64,000 nt of DNA. It comes from Opitutaceae bacterium. Its GTDB lineage: Bacteria > Verrucomicrobiota > Verrucomicrobiia > Opitutales > Opitutaceae. The translations under genes were made by a program, and so were the position numbers. Below the pieces are notes generated by a model. That model saw only the letters and a list, made by a program, of their open reading frames with translations. It did not search any database and was not told the origin of the DNA. Below are positions 17,619 through 28,100 of this stretch, piece after piece. Location of the stretch: NCBI GenBank assembly GCA_028281165.1, contig JANQKI010000082.1:53701-117700 (forward strand), in the 5' to 3' direction. How positions within the stretch are numbered: position 1 is the stretch's first letter; each line of letters opens with the position of its first letter.

Positions 17619-18698
17619 ATGATTACCGATAAACCTAGATTCCCTATCAAAGAAACGATTTTATATGGGTTTTGGCCGAATTTCATAAAGAAAATTATTT
17701 TTCGCCTGAAAGGATATAAAATCGGAAAAGGCGTCGTGCTTAATTTCGGTTCCGTAGTATCTGGCAAACAAGTTGAAATCGGAGATTATACAGCGATTGG
17801 ATACTTCACCTCGATTAGGTGTGAGACGATTAATATCGGTCGCCATGTGAAGATAGGAGCAGCATGCATTATTGACACTCCTCATTTCAGCATAGGAGAT
17901 GGCAGCAAACTAAACGAGCAAGTATTTGTAGGCGGACTACAGTTTCCAGATTCAAGCCTTAGCATAGGCAAGAATTGCCAAATTATGCAGATGACATTCC
18001 TTAACCCTACATGCGGTATTAAAATAGGTGATGATTCAGGAATAGGGGGAGATTCTTTGGTGTTCGGCCATTTTTCATGGCTTAGTGTTTTTGATGGGTA
18101 TCCAGCAGATTTTCGCCCAATTGAAATAGGTAGGAGCGTATCTATCGCCTGGCGTGTATTTGTTGGAGCAGGAGCAAAAATCGGCGACGGCGCTGTTATT
18201 GGAGCCAATTCTCTGGTGAACCGCTCCATTCCATCATCTTGCCTTGCGACTGGCTCCCCTGCCAAAGTTGTCAGCAAAGCTCCCTATTTCCCTAGAGAAA
18301 TTTCCGTCCAGGAAAAGCAAAAGTATTTGATTAAGATCCTTGATGAATTGAAGGATTTCCTATCTGGATACGGAAATGAAAGTCAACACTATCAGGATTT
18401 GAAAACCATTGAGACTCGTGTGGTCAAAAAGACATTATTGAATTCGAAAAAAATATTATATAAGCTAAAATATGAAATAGACGATTCCCCGATCAAAGAG
18501 CCTGAAAATTGCAATGTGTTCGTATCCTTGAGTTCCATATCAGAAAGTTTAAGATCAAAGCTCGAATCAAAAGGTATCATGTGGATCGATATAGAGAAAA
18601 AAGAGCGATCGGAACTAGGGAATGATATGGGCGAAGAAGCAATCCAGTACTTAAGGAGATATGGAGTTAGATTCACACGAAATTCAGGCAAATTGTAA
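17619..18698 (+). CDS. Left-handed beta-helix (hexapeptide) acyltransferase
   Basis: A 359-residue protein. Residues about 30-215 show imperfect [LIV]-G-x4 hexapeptide repeats (IGKGVVLNFGSVVSG, VEIGDYTAIG, INIGRHVKIGAACI, IEIGRSVSIAWRVFVGAGAKIGDGAVIGANSLV), ending in ATGSPAKVVSKAPYF as in CysE/WbbJ-type enzymes. The last 130 residues are charged and helical and not recognised. It sits between the two acyl carrier proteins, so it probably transfers the carrier-bound acyl group to a sugar amine or hydroxyl. The acceptor is unknown. Confidence 0.85.
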   Translation: MITDKPRFPIKETILYGFWPNFIKKIIFRLKGYKIGKGVVLNFGSVVSGKQVEIGDYTAIGYFTSIRCETINIGRHVKIGAACIIDTPHFSIGDGSKLNEQVFVGGLQFPDSSLSIGKNCQIMQMTFLNPTCGIKIGDDSGIGGDSLVFGHFSWLSVFDGYPADFRPIEIGRSVSIAWRVFVGAGAKIGDGAVIGANSLVNRSIPSSCLATGSPAKVVSKAPYFPREISVQEKQKYLIKILDELKDFLSGYGNESQHYQDLKTIETRVVKKTLLNSKKILYKLKYEIDDSPIKEPENCNVFVSLSSISESLRSKLESKGIMWIDIEKKERSELGNDMGEEAIQYLRRYGVRFTRNSGKL

Positions 18699-18722
18699 TT
18701 ATAATTTCTAAACTACAAATTC

Positions 18723-18989
18723 ATGAAACCTATTCGAGACGACATTAGAAACTACATCGTTGAAAACTTTCTCTTCGGCCAAGACGATCTGGCAGACGAT
18801 ACCTCTTTTTTGGATCGCGGCATCCTCGATTCAACAGGCGTTCTCTACCTTGTCGACCATATAGAGCTCACTTATAGCATCAAGGTCGAAAATGATGAAA
18901 TGCTTCCTGAAAATTTAGATACAATCGAAGCGATTTGCGCTTATATCGAACGCAAGCAAGCCGGAGCCGCCCAAAGCGTAAGCGAATAG
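18723..18989 (+). CDS. Acyl carrier protein (second of two)
   Basis: An 88-residue acidic carrier with the phosphopantetheine site in DRGILDSTGVLYLVDHIE (Ser37). It differs clearly from the ACP at 17274 (DST rather than DSL; 'D-x-x-x-LEN' style C-terminus), so the two are not a recent duplication. This form is typical of carriers loaded by dedicated AMP-forming ligases, one of which is encoded at 21061. It lies directly after the hexapeptide acyltransferase and before asnB. Confidence 0.85.
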   Translation: MKPIRDDIRNYIVENFLFGQDDLADDTSFLDRGILDSTGVLYLVDHIELTYSIKVENDEMLPENLDTIEAICAYIERKQAGAAQSVSE

Positions 18990-19054
18990 CCCTCAAGCCA
19001 GAAACGCTCTTTATATTCAATTTTTATGTTGCTTTGGATTGAATCCTCTCCCCC

Positions 19055-21052
19055 ATGTGCGGGATAGCTGGATACTTGAATTTCAAGAAAGGTCTCGTTC
19101 CTTCCAAAGAGACCATGCAAGCGATGCTCGCGACCATAAGGCATCGCGGTCCCGATCAGTTCGGTATTTATCTCGATGATACTGCAGCTTTAGGAAACGC
19201 CCGACTGAGTATCATTGATCTGGATCATGGCCAGCAGCCCATGGCTACTTCAGATCGCCGGTATTGGATCGTCTACAACGGCGAGATTTTCAATCATAAA
19301 GAACTCCGTGAAGAGCTACAGTCAAGCGGCGTAGCAATCGAGACGCATTGTGATACAGAGGTGTTTCTCAAGCTGTTCGAAAAAGAAGGTCCCGATTGCC
19401 TTCGTCGCCTGAACGGCCAATTTGCCGCCGCCATATGGGATACGCGTGAAAAGCGGCTTTTCTTGGCGAGAGATCGCCTGGGCATCCGACCTCTGTATTA
19501 CAGTTTTCATGGCGGGAGTTTCGTCTTCGGCTCCGAAATTAAAGTCTTGGCCTCTTTTCCCGGATTGCAACTGAGCTGGGACGCCGTCGCGCTCGATCAG
19601 ATTTTCACGGGATGGTCCTGCCTAGCTCCACGCTCTCCCTTCGACGAAATAAAGCAATTGCGCCCCGGTTCCTATGCCTGCCTAGACGAAAGCGGTCTAC
19701 AGGAGCAAGTCTATTGGCAGCCGTCTTTCGAGGTCGAGGACCCAGCGTTTCGATCCGCTAGCGAAACAGACTTAATTGACGCTCTGCACGATTTGCTACT
19801 TGACTCGGTCAAGCTGCGCCTGCAAGCCGACGTACCCGTAGGCGCGTACCTTAGTGGCGGCCTTGACTCCTCGCTGATCGCTTCCTTGGTCAAGGAAAAC
19901 GCGAGAGGCAGATTCGACACTTTCTCTATCGCCTTTAGCGATGCCAACTTCGATGAAAGCGAACATCAACAACGAATGGCATCGCTGCTCGATACGGAGC
20001 ATCAGGTCATAAAAGTCGCAAATGAGGATATTCGCGACGTTTTCCCAGAAGTTATATGGCACTGTGAAAGCCCGATTCTAAGGACCGCACCCGCACCGAT
20101 GTTCCTGCTTTCTCGGCTCGTGAATCGCTCGCGTTACAAGGTGGTGCTGACCGGCGAAGGAGCGGACGAGTTCTTCGCTGGATACGATATTTTCAAAGAG
20201 GCGAAAATCCGCGCCTTCTGGGCGAAGGAACCGGAGTCACAAAGGCGTCCGAAGCTTCTGGAAAGGATATATCCGGATCTCCAGAATCTCGCTCGGCTCG
20301 GACCGAAGTATCTCGCGAGTTTCTTCGGTCACGGCCTTACGGATACGACGAGCGACAGCTACTCTCATAATATCAGATGGACGAATACAAGGCGAGCGAA
20401 GCGCTTTTTCAGCCCCGAGCTTAACGACGCCATCGGGACGCGAACATCCAATCTCGCGAGCGAAGCGGACCTTCCTGCCGAGTTCAAACACTGGGATATT
20501 TTAAGCAGAGCTCAGCGCTTGGAGATATCCACCTTTCTTAGCTCCTACTTGCTGTCTTCGCAGGGCGACCGCGTCGGCATGGGCAATTCCGTTGAAGGCA
20601 GGTATCCGTTTCTCGACTACCGAGTAAGTGATTTTTGCTCGAAACTTCCAGCCAAGTTCCGAATGCGAGGACTGCGTGACAAGTACTTGCTGAGAAAATT
20701 GGGCAAGGAAATCCTTCCAAAAGATATTTGGGACCGCCCGAAAAAGCCCTATCGAGCTCCCATACACAGGAGTTTCTTTTCCTCGGAAAGAGAGACCTAT
20801 GTCGATCATGTACTCTCGGAGGATTCGCTCGAGAAATGCGGCCTGTTCAATCCGAAAGCCGTTTCCATGCTGACAGGCAAGATAAAGAGAGGTCTTCCGC
20901 TAGGTGAAATCGACGACATGGCGCTAACCGGCCTGATTTCTACGCAATTGTTGCACGAACAGTATGTCGAAAACTTCAAAGCGCCGGATCCCCTGGGCGC
21001 GAAAGACGATGTTCTAATCTACGATTCGCGGAGAAGGGCTTTGAAAAACTGA
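19055..21052 (+). CDS. asnB: Glutamine-hydrolysing asparagine synthase-type amidotransferase
   Basis: A 665-residue two-domain enzyme. The N-terminal class II glutaminase domain begins MCGIAGYLNF with the nucleophilic Cys2 after Met removal, with RHRGPDQFGIY and NGEIFNHKELR in the glutamine site. The synthetase domain has the ATP-pyrophosphatase loop YLSGGLDSSLIA (about 268-279) and LTGEGADEFFAGYD (about 365-378). Related AsnB proteins are a known accessory of exosortase-associated exopolysaccharide loci, where they are thought to amidate sugar acids or attached groups rather than make free asparagine. The downstream ligase starts 8 bases later. Confidence 0.92.
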   Translation: MCGIAGYLNFKKGLVPSKETMQAMLATIRHRGPDQFGIYLDDTAALGNARLSIIDLDHGQQPMATSDRRYWIVYNGEIFNHKELREELQSSGVAIETHCDTEVFLKLFEKEGPDCLRRLNGQFAAAIWDTREKRLFLARDRLGIRPLYYSFHGGSFVFGSEIKVLASFPGLQLSWDAVALDQIFTGWSCLAPRSPFDEIKQLRPGSYACLDESGLQEQVYWQPSFEVEDPAFRSASETDLIDALHDLLLDSVKLRLQADVPVGAYLSGGLDSSLIASLVKENARGRFDTFSIAFSDANFDESEHQQRMASLLDTEHQVIKVANEDIRDVFPEVIWHCESPILRTAPAPMFLLSRLVNRSRYKVVLTGEGADEFFAGYDIFKEAKIRAFWAKEPESQRRPKLLERIYPDLQNLARLGPKYLASFFGHGLTDTTSDSYSHNIRWTNTRRAKRFFSPELNDAIGTRTSNLASEADLPAEFKHWDILSRAQRLEISTFLSSYLLSSQGDRVGMGNSVEGRYPFLDYRVSDFCSKLPAKFRMRGLRDKYLLRKLGKEILPKDIWDRPKKPYRAPIHRSFFSSERETYVDHVLSEDSLEKCGLFNPKAVSMLTGKIKRGLPLGEIDDMALTGLISTQLLHEQYVENFKAPDPLGAKDDVLIYDSRRRALKN

Positions 21053-21060
21053 TTCTCCTC

Positions 21061-22605
21061 ATGGTGACGCTTGTATCCGATTTTCTAGTTCAAGCCGCAA
21101 AGTCCTTTCCTGATCGGAATGCGGTTTGGCAAGGCGGGAACTGGCATTCGTACGGCGAGATCGATCGGCTGGCGAAGAAATTCGCAAAGCTGCTTACGAG
21201 AGAAGGAATCCGAAAAGGCGACCGTGTCGGCTTGCTGGCAAACAATTCGATCGACTATATCGCGGCTCATTTCGGAGCCTTGCTAATCGGAGCCGTCGAA
21301 GTTTCGCTTAACTCCGACTTCAAGAGCGCTGACATCGCGAAGCTTTTGGAAGACTGCCAAGCCAAGTGCCTAATCGCCGATCGCAAGCATGCGAAAATCG
21401 CGTTGGAAGCAACCCAAAAATCTGAATACATCGAGTTTCTTTGCTTGGATGTTCCACACGAACGAACGAAAGACCTCTCCGATGGAATTCCGATCTTCAG
21501 CTTCGAGGGCACGAAAGCGGATGACGCATCGGCCGAGCCCTTCGATCTCGCCCTCGCTGAAGAAGACCTTGCTTCGATCGTCTATACCTCAGGCTCCACC
21601 GGCAAGCCGAAGGGCGTGGCGCTTAGCCACAGAAACCTGGCGAGCAATATGGCCTCCATCGTCGACTATCTCGGACTGGTCGAGAGCGATATTATGCTGG
21701 TCGTATTGCCTTTTCACTACATCTACGGCCGCTCCCTACTTTACACGCACTTTCTTTCGGGAGGCGCGATCGCCATCGAAAACCGCTTCGCCTTTCCCAA
21801 TGTCGCGCTGAAAACGATGGGAGAGGTTAAAGCGACCTGCTTTGCCGGCGTGCCATCCACGTTTTCCATACTCCTTCGCAAGACCGATTTCTCGCAAAAA
21901 CACTGCGCTTCTCTGCGTATCGTCACGCAGGCAGGCGGCGCCATGGCGCCCAGCTTGCAGAAGGAACTCGCCAAAGTTATCGCTCCAGCGAAGCTGTTCA
22001 TCATGTACGGGAGCACGGAAGCGGCTCCGAGAATCACGTATCTCGATCCCAACTACCTGGAGGCGAAATGGGGATCAATCGGCAAGGCGATTCCTTCCGT
22101 TGAAGTGATCATCGCCGACGATGCTGGAAACGAATTGCCTCAGGGAGAACATGGCGAAGTAGCAGCAAAAGGACCAAATATCATGGTAGGCTACTGGGAC
22201 GACGAGCACGGCACGGCAAAGGTTCTGCGCAATGGCTATTATTTTACGGGAGATCTCGGTTATAAAGACGAAGATGGCTTCATTTTTTTAAGCGGAAGGG
22301 CCAGAGATATCATCAAGGCAGGAGGCAATCGGATCAGCGCCAAGGAGATCGAAGAGAAAATGCTCGAGCTGCCGTGGGTCGTAGAATCAGCCGTTATCGG
22401 CGTTCCCGACGACGTACTCGGCGAGGCAATACACGCTTATGTCGTCCTGAGGGATGGCCAAGGCGATCCCACTCAGATTGAAAACCACCTAAAACATTCG
22501 TTTCCCGCATTTAAATGGCCGAAAACCATAGAGTTAACGAAATCTCTGCCGAAGAATAAATCTGGAAAGATCATTAAAGCCGAACTACGTGCGCTACATA
22601 CTTGA
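21061..22605 (+). CDS. AMP-forming acyl-CoA/acyl-ACP ligase
   Basis: A 514-residue ANL-superfamily adenylating enzyme. IVYTSGSTGKPKGVALSHR (about 177-195) is the phosphate-binding loop, YGSTEAAPRITYLDP (about 317-331) the A5 region, YFTGDLGYKDEDGFIFLSGR (about 397-416) the A7/A8 hinge, and KNKSGKIIKAEL holds the catalytic lysine near the C-terminus. It activates a carboxylic acid and loads it onto CoA or a carrier, most likely the ACP at 18723. AMP-ligases paired with an ACP and AsnB are described in exosortase A-associated loci. Confidence 0.9.
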   Translation: MVTLVSDFLVQAAKSFPDRNAVWQGGNWHSYGEIDRLAKKFAKLLTREGIRKGDRVGLLANNSIDYIAAHFGALLIGAVEVSLNSDFKSADIAKLLEDCQAKCLIADRKHAKIALEATQKSEYIEFLCLDVPHERTKDLSDGIPIFSFEGTKADDASAEPFDLALAEEDLASIVYTSGSTGKPKGVALSHRNLASNMASIVDYLGLVESDIMLVVLPFHYIYGRSLLYTHFLSGGAIAIENRFAFPNVALKTMGEVKATCFAGVPSTFSILLRKTDFSQKHCASLRIVTQAGGAMAPSLQKELAKVIAPAKLFIMYGSTEAAPRITYLDPNYLEAKWGSIGKAIPSVEVIIADDAGNELPQGEHGEVAAKGPNIMVGYWDDEHGTAKVLRNGYYFTGDLGYKDEDGFIFLSGRARDIIKAGGNRISAKEIEEKMLELPWVVESAVIGVPDDVLGEAIHAYVVLRDGQGDPTQIENHLKHSFPAFKWPKTIELTKSLPKNKSGKIIKAELRALHT

Positions 22606-22650
22606 GCTAGATGCGAACTTAACTACCTTCATCGCCAAAACCAGTGTATT

Positions 22651-23640
22651 ATGGGAGAAATTCCACTAACTAAGGAAAGTCTCGACTTGGATTGTCAAGC
22701 CGAGGTGGATCGTGTTTGCGATCAGATTCGAGAAACGTTGAGGAAATTCCGACGTCGAGGACTTATCGTCGCTCTCTCGGGAGGTATCGACAGTTCACTC
22801 ACGGCCGCATTGTGCGCAAAGGCCGTTGGTCCTAAACGTGTATTCGGAATTCACATGCCTGAAAAGGATTCATCCGAGGAAACACTCGAGCTTAGCCAGT
22901 CGGTATCCAATCGATTCGCGTTCGACTCGGTCATCGAAGATATTACTCCAATACTGCAGGCTAATCGTTGCTACGAACGGCAAGCTGAATGCATCCGAGT
23001 CGCAATTCCCGAATACGGCGAAGGCTGGAAGAGCAAGATCGTTTTAGAAAGCATCCTGGAAAACAAAGGCTTCAATTTCTCGAGCGTGGTGGCTCAATCT
23101 CCCGATGGTGAAATTATCAAGCGACGCCTGAGCGGCGACTCTTATCTTGGTATCGTAGCCGCGACCAATTTCAAGCAACGGGCACGAAAAGTGTTGGAGT
23201 ACTACCACGCAGACCGATTGAATTACGCCGTCACGGGAACACCCAACCGTCTCGAATACGACCAAGGGTTTTTCGTCAAGCTTGGAGACGGAGCGGCGGA
23301 TATTAAGCCAATCGCCCATTTGTATAAGTCGCAAGTCTATCAGTTGGCTGAGTTTCTCGATGTGCCGGAAGAAGTAAGGAAAAGACCGCCGACAACGGAC
23401 ACCTACAGTCTGCCTCAGGGGCAAGACGAATTCTATTTCTCTCTGCCTTACGCTCAGATGGATCTTTGTTTGTATGCGAAAAATAATGGCTATTCCGCCT
23501 CGGAAGCTGGCTCCTTAATTGGGCTTTCGGAGAATCAAGTCGAAAGGGTCTTTCAGGACATCGATACGAAACGCGCGACTACGAGCTATCTGCATGCGAA
23601 GCCTGAATTAATCGGATCCGTGCCAGAAATCAACGAATAA
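22651..23640 (+). CDS. NAD(+) synthase-like ATP-dependent amidating ligase
   Basis: A 329-residue ATP-pyrophosphatase of the NadE family. LIVALSGGIDSSLTAALCA (about 38-56) is the P-loop, and GTPNRLEYDQGFFVKLGDGAADI with PIAHLYKSQVYQLA follow the family pattern. It is longer than ammonia-dependent NadE (about 275), and the signature segment that normally reads near WPGQTDEEELG is YSLPQGQDEFYFSLP here. No glutaminase or nitrilase domain is fused. Its place behind asnB and the acyl ligase suggests a polysaccharide or acyl amide as product rather than housekeeping NAD, but NAD synthesis cannot be excluded. Confidence 0.75.
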   Translation: MGEIPLTKESLDLDCQAEVDRVCDQIRETLRKFRRRGLIVALSGGIDSSLTAALCAKAVGPKRVFGIHMPEKDSSEETLELSQSVSNRFAFDSVIEDITPILQANRCYERQAECIRVAIPEYGEGWKSKIVLESILENKGFNFSSVVAQSPDGEIIKRRLSGDSYLGIVAATNFKQRARKVLEYYHADRLNYAVTGTPNRLEYDQGFFVKLGDGAADIKPIAHLYKSQVYQLAEFLDVPEEVRKRPPTTDTYSLPQGQDEFYFSLPYAQMDLCLYAKNNGYSASEAGSLIGLSENQVERVFQDIDTKRATTSYLHAKPELIGSVPEINE

Positions 23641-23705
23641 CTATTTATCTGCTTAAGAAGATCCAACTGGGATCGTATCGAAAAAATAATTAATTCCTCA
23701 CTCCT

Positions 23706-24992
23706 ATGAAAATCGCAATTGTAGGCCTAGGCTATGTTGGGCTTCCCTTATCGCTTCAATTTGCTCGTTCGGGTGTAACTGTATTGGGCTTGGATATCGA
23801 TTCCAAAAAAGTTGAATCGCTTAATGCGGGGAAGAGTTATATCAAGCATATCTCTTCCGAAGAAGTAAGTTCAATGGTTGAGAAACGAGTCTTCTACGCA
23901 TCAACCGACTTTTCCAAAATATCCGATCTAGACGCTGTCATTATATGTGTGCCCACTCCTCTCAGCAAGAATCGAGAGCCGGATATCTCTTATGTATTAA
24001 ATACTGCTGAAACCATAGCTCCTCATCTCACCAAGAACATTCTCGTCGTTTTGGAGTCGACAACCTATCCAGGAACGACTGATACGGATCTTCGAAAGGC
24101 ACTTGAAGAAGGCTCAGGAATGAAGGCTGGTGAAGATTTTTATTTGGCCTTTTCTCCTGAGAGAGAAGATCCCGGAAACCCTCAGAGCGTCGTAGCGACA
24201 ATTCCAAAAGTCATCGGCGGCTACACTCCAGAATGTTTGGAAAAGGGAAAGGAATTATACATTAAAGCTCTAAGGAGCCTGGTTCCCGTATCCTCGTGCC
24301 GCGCAGCAGAAGCTACAAAGCTGCTGGAAAACATATTCCGAAGCGTCAATATAGCTTTAGTAAACGAACTAAAGCTAATCTATGCCTCCATGGGAATCGA
24401 CATCTGGGAGGTGATCAATGCCGCGAAGACGAAGCCATTCGGATACATGCCATTCTATCCGGGGCCCGGTCTAGGAGGCCACTGTATTCCCATTGATCCA
24501 TTTTATCTCACCTGGAAGGCAAGAGAATTTGGATACAATACGCGATTTATCGAGTTGGCAGGGGAGATTAATACTTCAATGCCAGAATACGTAATTGAAC
24601 GCGTAACAGAGGCCCTGAATAAACAGAAGAAGCCAGTGAACGGAAGTAAAGTGCTCATTCTTGGTCTGGCTTATAAACCTAATGTAGATGACGACCGAGA
24701 ATCACCAAGCTATATATTAATGGATCTATTAAAAGAAAAAGGCGCTGACATTTCTTATTATGATCCCTATGTTTCAGTAATCAAGCCTACGCGAGAACAT
24801 CCTCACTGGGCAGGTACGGAATCAGTAATCTGGGATAAAGATGTGATCTCGGCTTTTGATGCCATTCTGATTTCAACGAACCATGCCTCGATAGACTATC
24901 ATGCCTTGGCTAGTTGGAGTAACTGTATAGTGGATACTAGAAACGCAATGGCGAACGTGGACACGGACGAAGGTCAAGTCTGGAAGGCTTAG
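23706..24992 (+). CDS. wbpA: UDP-N-acetylglucosamine 6-dehydrogenase (WbpA/TviB type)
   Basis: A 428-residue UDP-glucose/GDP-mannose dehydrogenase-family enzyme. MKIAIVGLGYVGLPLSLQFA is the NAD site. VPTPLSKNREPDISYV and PEREDPGNP are typical of the UDP-GlcNAc/GalNAc dehydrogenase branch. GPGLGGHCIPIDPFYL (about 255-270) carries the catalytic cysteine in a GGHCIPxDP context, which marks the WbpA group rather than UGD (which has GGxCxPKD). It oxidises UDP-GlcNAc to UDP-GlcNAcA, a sugar acid that AsnB-type amidotransferases could amidate. It is the last gene of the polysaccharide block. Confidence 0.85.
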   Translation: MKIAIVGLGYVGLPLSLQFARSGVTVLGLDIDSKKVESLNAGKSYIKHISSEEVSSMVEKRVFYASTDFSKISDLDAVIICVPTPLSKNREPDISYVLNTAETIAPHLTKNILVVLESTTYPGTTDTDLRKALEEGSGMKAGEDFYLAFSPEREDPGNPQSVVATIPKVIGGYTPECLEKGKELYIKALRSLVPVSSCRAAEATKLLENIFRSVNIALVNELKLIYASMGIDIWEVINAAKTKPFGYMPFYPGPGLGGHCIPIDPFYLTWKAREFGYNTRFIELAGEINTSMPEYVIERVTEALNKQKKPVNGSKVLILGLAYKPNVDDDRESPSYILMDLLKEKGADISYYDPYVSVIKPTREHPHWAGTESVIWDKDVISAFDAILISTNHASIDYHALASWSNCIVDTRNAMANVDTDEGQVWKA

Positions 24993-25105
24993 GGTAGCTT
25001 GATAGCAGGCAGCGGTTTAGACCATAGAGAATATCTTAGAAGGGACAAGGAAATAGGCTCGCATATTATAAATCGGCATGTTGCACACATGCTGATACAA
25101 GCTCT

Positions 25106-25131
25106 AAAGCCCCTTAACCAGGGGCTTTTTT
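25106..25131 (+). terminator. Rho-independent terminator after the polysaccharide block
   Basis: The stem AAAGCCCC/GGGGCTTT has a 7-base loop and is followed by a run of T. It lies about 110 bases after the dehydrogenase stop and closes the plus-strand block before a convergent minus-strand gene. Confidence 0.85.
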
Positions 25132-25149
25132 GTTATTCGGAAAGAGATG

Positions 25150-28100
25150 TTAATCCTCGATAATACGATAAAACTGGGACTGCGCTAAGTCGGCTATATT
25201 GATCCCTTCAAATTGGCCATCACCCTCATTATCAGTAACGAGCATACCGATCTTCTCCCATGTTTTCATATCGTTCGAAATTTCCAAGCGATAGGCAGTC
25301 AATGACGTACCCGTAAAAGTGATACTAGCAGTACCATCGGTACCAAAATCGACTTTGCCAACTTTGGAATTTGATAGAACTGTGAGATGAGCATTCTCAA
25401 AAATGACTTCGTAGCGGTCATCATTATCCAACCCGTCAACCAATAGAATATCGTAGACACCTGGTGGCGTTGATTCATCGACTTCTGTCGAGAGAGTTGC
25501 AGAGGCCTTCACGTCTCTAGCATCGTGCCCAAGAACAAGCCCTTGTACACTGGACGTGAGTTCAGGATTCGATTCCCCTAACTGTTTCGACTTATCATCA
25601 GCTTTGAATATTAGAATCGCAGGAGTGACGAGCAACGTTCCGTTTACGTGATTTACTGTATAGTCTAAATCGAAGGCTCCGGTGATGGTAATAGGATATT
25701 CTCCTGGCAAGCTTAGTTCGTTTGCTGAAACACGAAGTCGAGGAGTTAAGAGAAAATCGTCAACCGAATCGCCTTCCTTGAGTCCTTCTACGGAGAAAGT
25801 AAGCGGCGGATTGGGTGATCCATAGGGTTTTGTGAGACTATCAGCTGTAAGCGTAACGATTGGTTTGGAAGAACCTCCACCGCCACCACCGGAACCTCCA
25901 CTGCCACCACCGGAACCTCCACCAGACGGAGCTGCTACAACCGTCAACTGACCGGGAACAAAGTTCATATTATAATTATCAGCGCTAGCTCCACTAACTG
26001 AGATTTCATAGGTTCCAACTCCGCTGGACTCGTTTGCGGATGTAGTCAAGCTAGGAGCCGTATCCAAAATTTCGGGGCCTTCTCCAAGCGCAAACCCATT
26101 ATAGCTCGCAGTAAGCTCAGGGTTAGGTTGCCCAACTTCCTTGGACTTGTCATCAGCAGTAACCGTCAACGTCGCAAGTGAAACAGTAAGCATACCATTC
26201 TGGTGAATTATGGCATACTCCGAATCCGAAGCTCCCGAAATAGAAATTTGGTATTGGCCGACGGGGCTCGAAGCATTTGCCGCAGTTTGAATGATTGGTT
26301 GTGTATCCAAGTCTTGGATTGAGTCTCCGGGAGCAAATCCAGTAGCGGTAAATGTAAGTTCGGGGTTATCAGAACCGTAAGAACGGATCTTGTCTTCAAC
26401 AGTAAGGACAACGACTCCTTGAGCAGTCACGGTAAGAATTCCAGGCTGATGTGTGATATCGTATCGAACGTCGGCAGCTCCTGAGGCATTGATTGCATAC
26501 TCACCAGGCGGGCTGGACTGATCAGCTGATGTGGAAAGGGATACTTGGATTGAAAGGTCAGCTGGCTGTTGACCCAGCTTTAAACCAGAGTAAGTAGCCG
26601 TTAAACCAGGATTTGCCGATCCCTCAACTTTGAATTTATTATCCGCCGATATAGTGAGGATTGAAGGAATTACGACGAGACTGCCAGAGGAAACATGGCT
26701 TATATTGTAATTCGAATCTGAGGCTTCGGAAATAGTAAGAGGATAGCTTCCAGGTAAACTCGAACTAGTGGCAGTTGTAGTGATTTGGGGTTGTGTATCG
26801 AGATCGCTGATCGCGTCACCAGCAACCAATCCACTCGCGTTGAAAGTGAATGCGGGATTCGAATCTCCATAGCTCCTCTGAGCATCGTTGGAAGCTAGAG
26901 TCAGAGAGGCTTTATTGACGTTAAGGATTCCATTTTGATAGGATATGGAATAATTGCTATCTGAAGCCCCACTAGGGACAATAGAATATGAACCTGCAGG
27001 ACTTGATGGACCAGCAGTTGTAGACACGTCAGCTTGAACGTCCAAGACGCTGAATGTCTCGCCGAGCTTAAAGCCAGCATAGTTGAGAGAGAACGGAGGG
27101 TTCGATTGGCCGTAAATTCGGCTGGCATCATTAGCTGAAATCGTCAACGGAGCTGGAGTTATTTCTTGTTGACCAGCCACGTGCGATATAGAGTAGTTCG
27201 AATTGGAAGCTCCCGCAATTGATATGCTATACAACCCGGATGGGCTAGATTGAACAGCTGCTGTGCTCAAAGAAGGTTGGGTATCCAAATCATTGATATT
27301 GTCACCGTTTTGAAAGCCAGAAGCAGAAAAAGTTAGAGTTGGGTTGAGATCACCGTAGGTTCGCTGTTTATCGTCTGCCGTTAGAGTTAGCTGAGCAGGA
27401 TTCACATCGATGCTCGTAGAAGCAATAACCACCGAATAGGCAGATAGGTCGTCTGGAGTAAACGTGACGTTCAGCTGTTGGTTACTCCCAGCATTAAGAA
27501 CGGTTCCAGAAGCAGGCGAATAGACGAAAGACCCAGATACATTTGCGGTTGCATTGAGCTGAACAGCACTCAGTGGAGTTCCATAAGTGATAGAGCTTGG
27601 CTGCGCCCAACTAACCTCGGCTTCGGCAGGAGGCGAACCTAGAAAGGCTATCCAATCTGAAAGCAGTTGCACCCCTTCTGCATCAACTTCGTTGGAACCG
27701 AGAGGCGGCATTTGTTGGGCTCCTCTTATCGATATACGCTGCAACAACATAGAATGAGCAGGATCACCGGGAACAATCACTTTGTTGCTAGGATCGCCCC
27801 CATTATCAACCAGTTCGCCGTTAATTAAATTGGCACTGTCCAGATCAACTAAAAAACTTGCGTCCCAATTCCCTTGAGAAGGTCCTCCAGGCTGGTGGCA
27901 TTGGACGCAATTAGCCTGAAGGTAGGAGCGAACGCGTTCTTCCAGGCTAAATGACGAATCACTCGTATCAGGTAAAGCAGGCATGGAAGACGGATCGCCG
28001 ACAGAAGAATCGAAATAGCCCACCTGACTGAGGGCGGAAATCTGGTTTACGTGACCACTACCGTAGTCGTACTCACGGTTTAGTTGCAGAGTGTTAAACC

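Noticed and set aside
25870..25929. Short direct repeats in the Gly/Ser linker as a phase-variation tract
   Set aside because: The repeat unit is a multiple of three and encodes a flexible linker; slippage would only change linker length.
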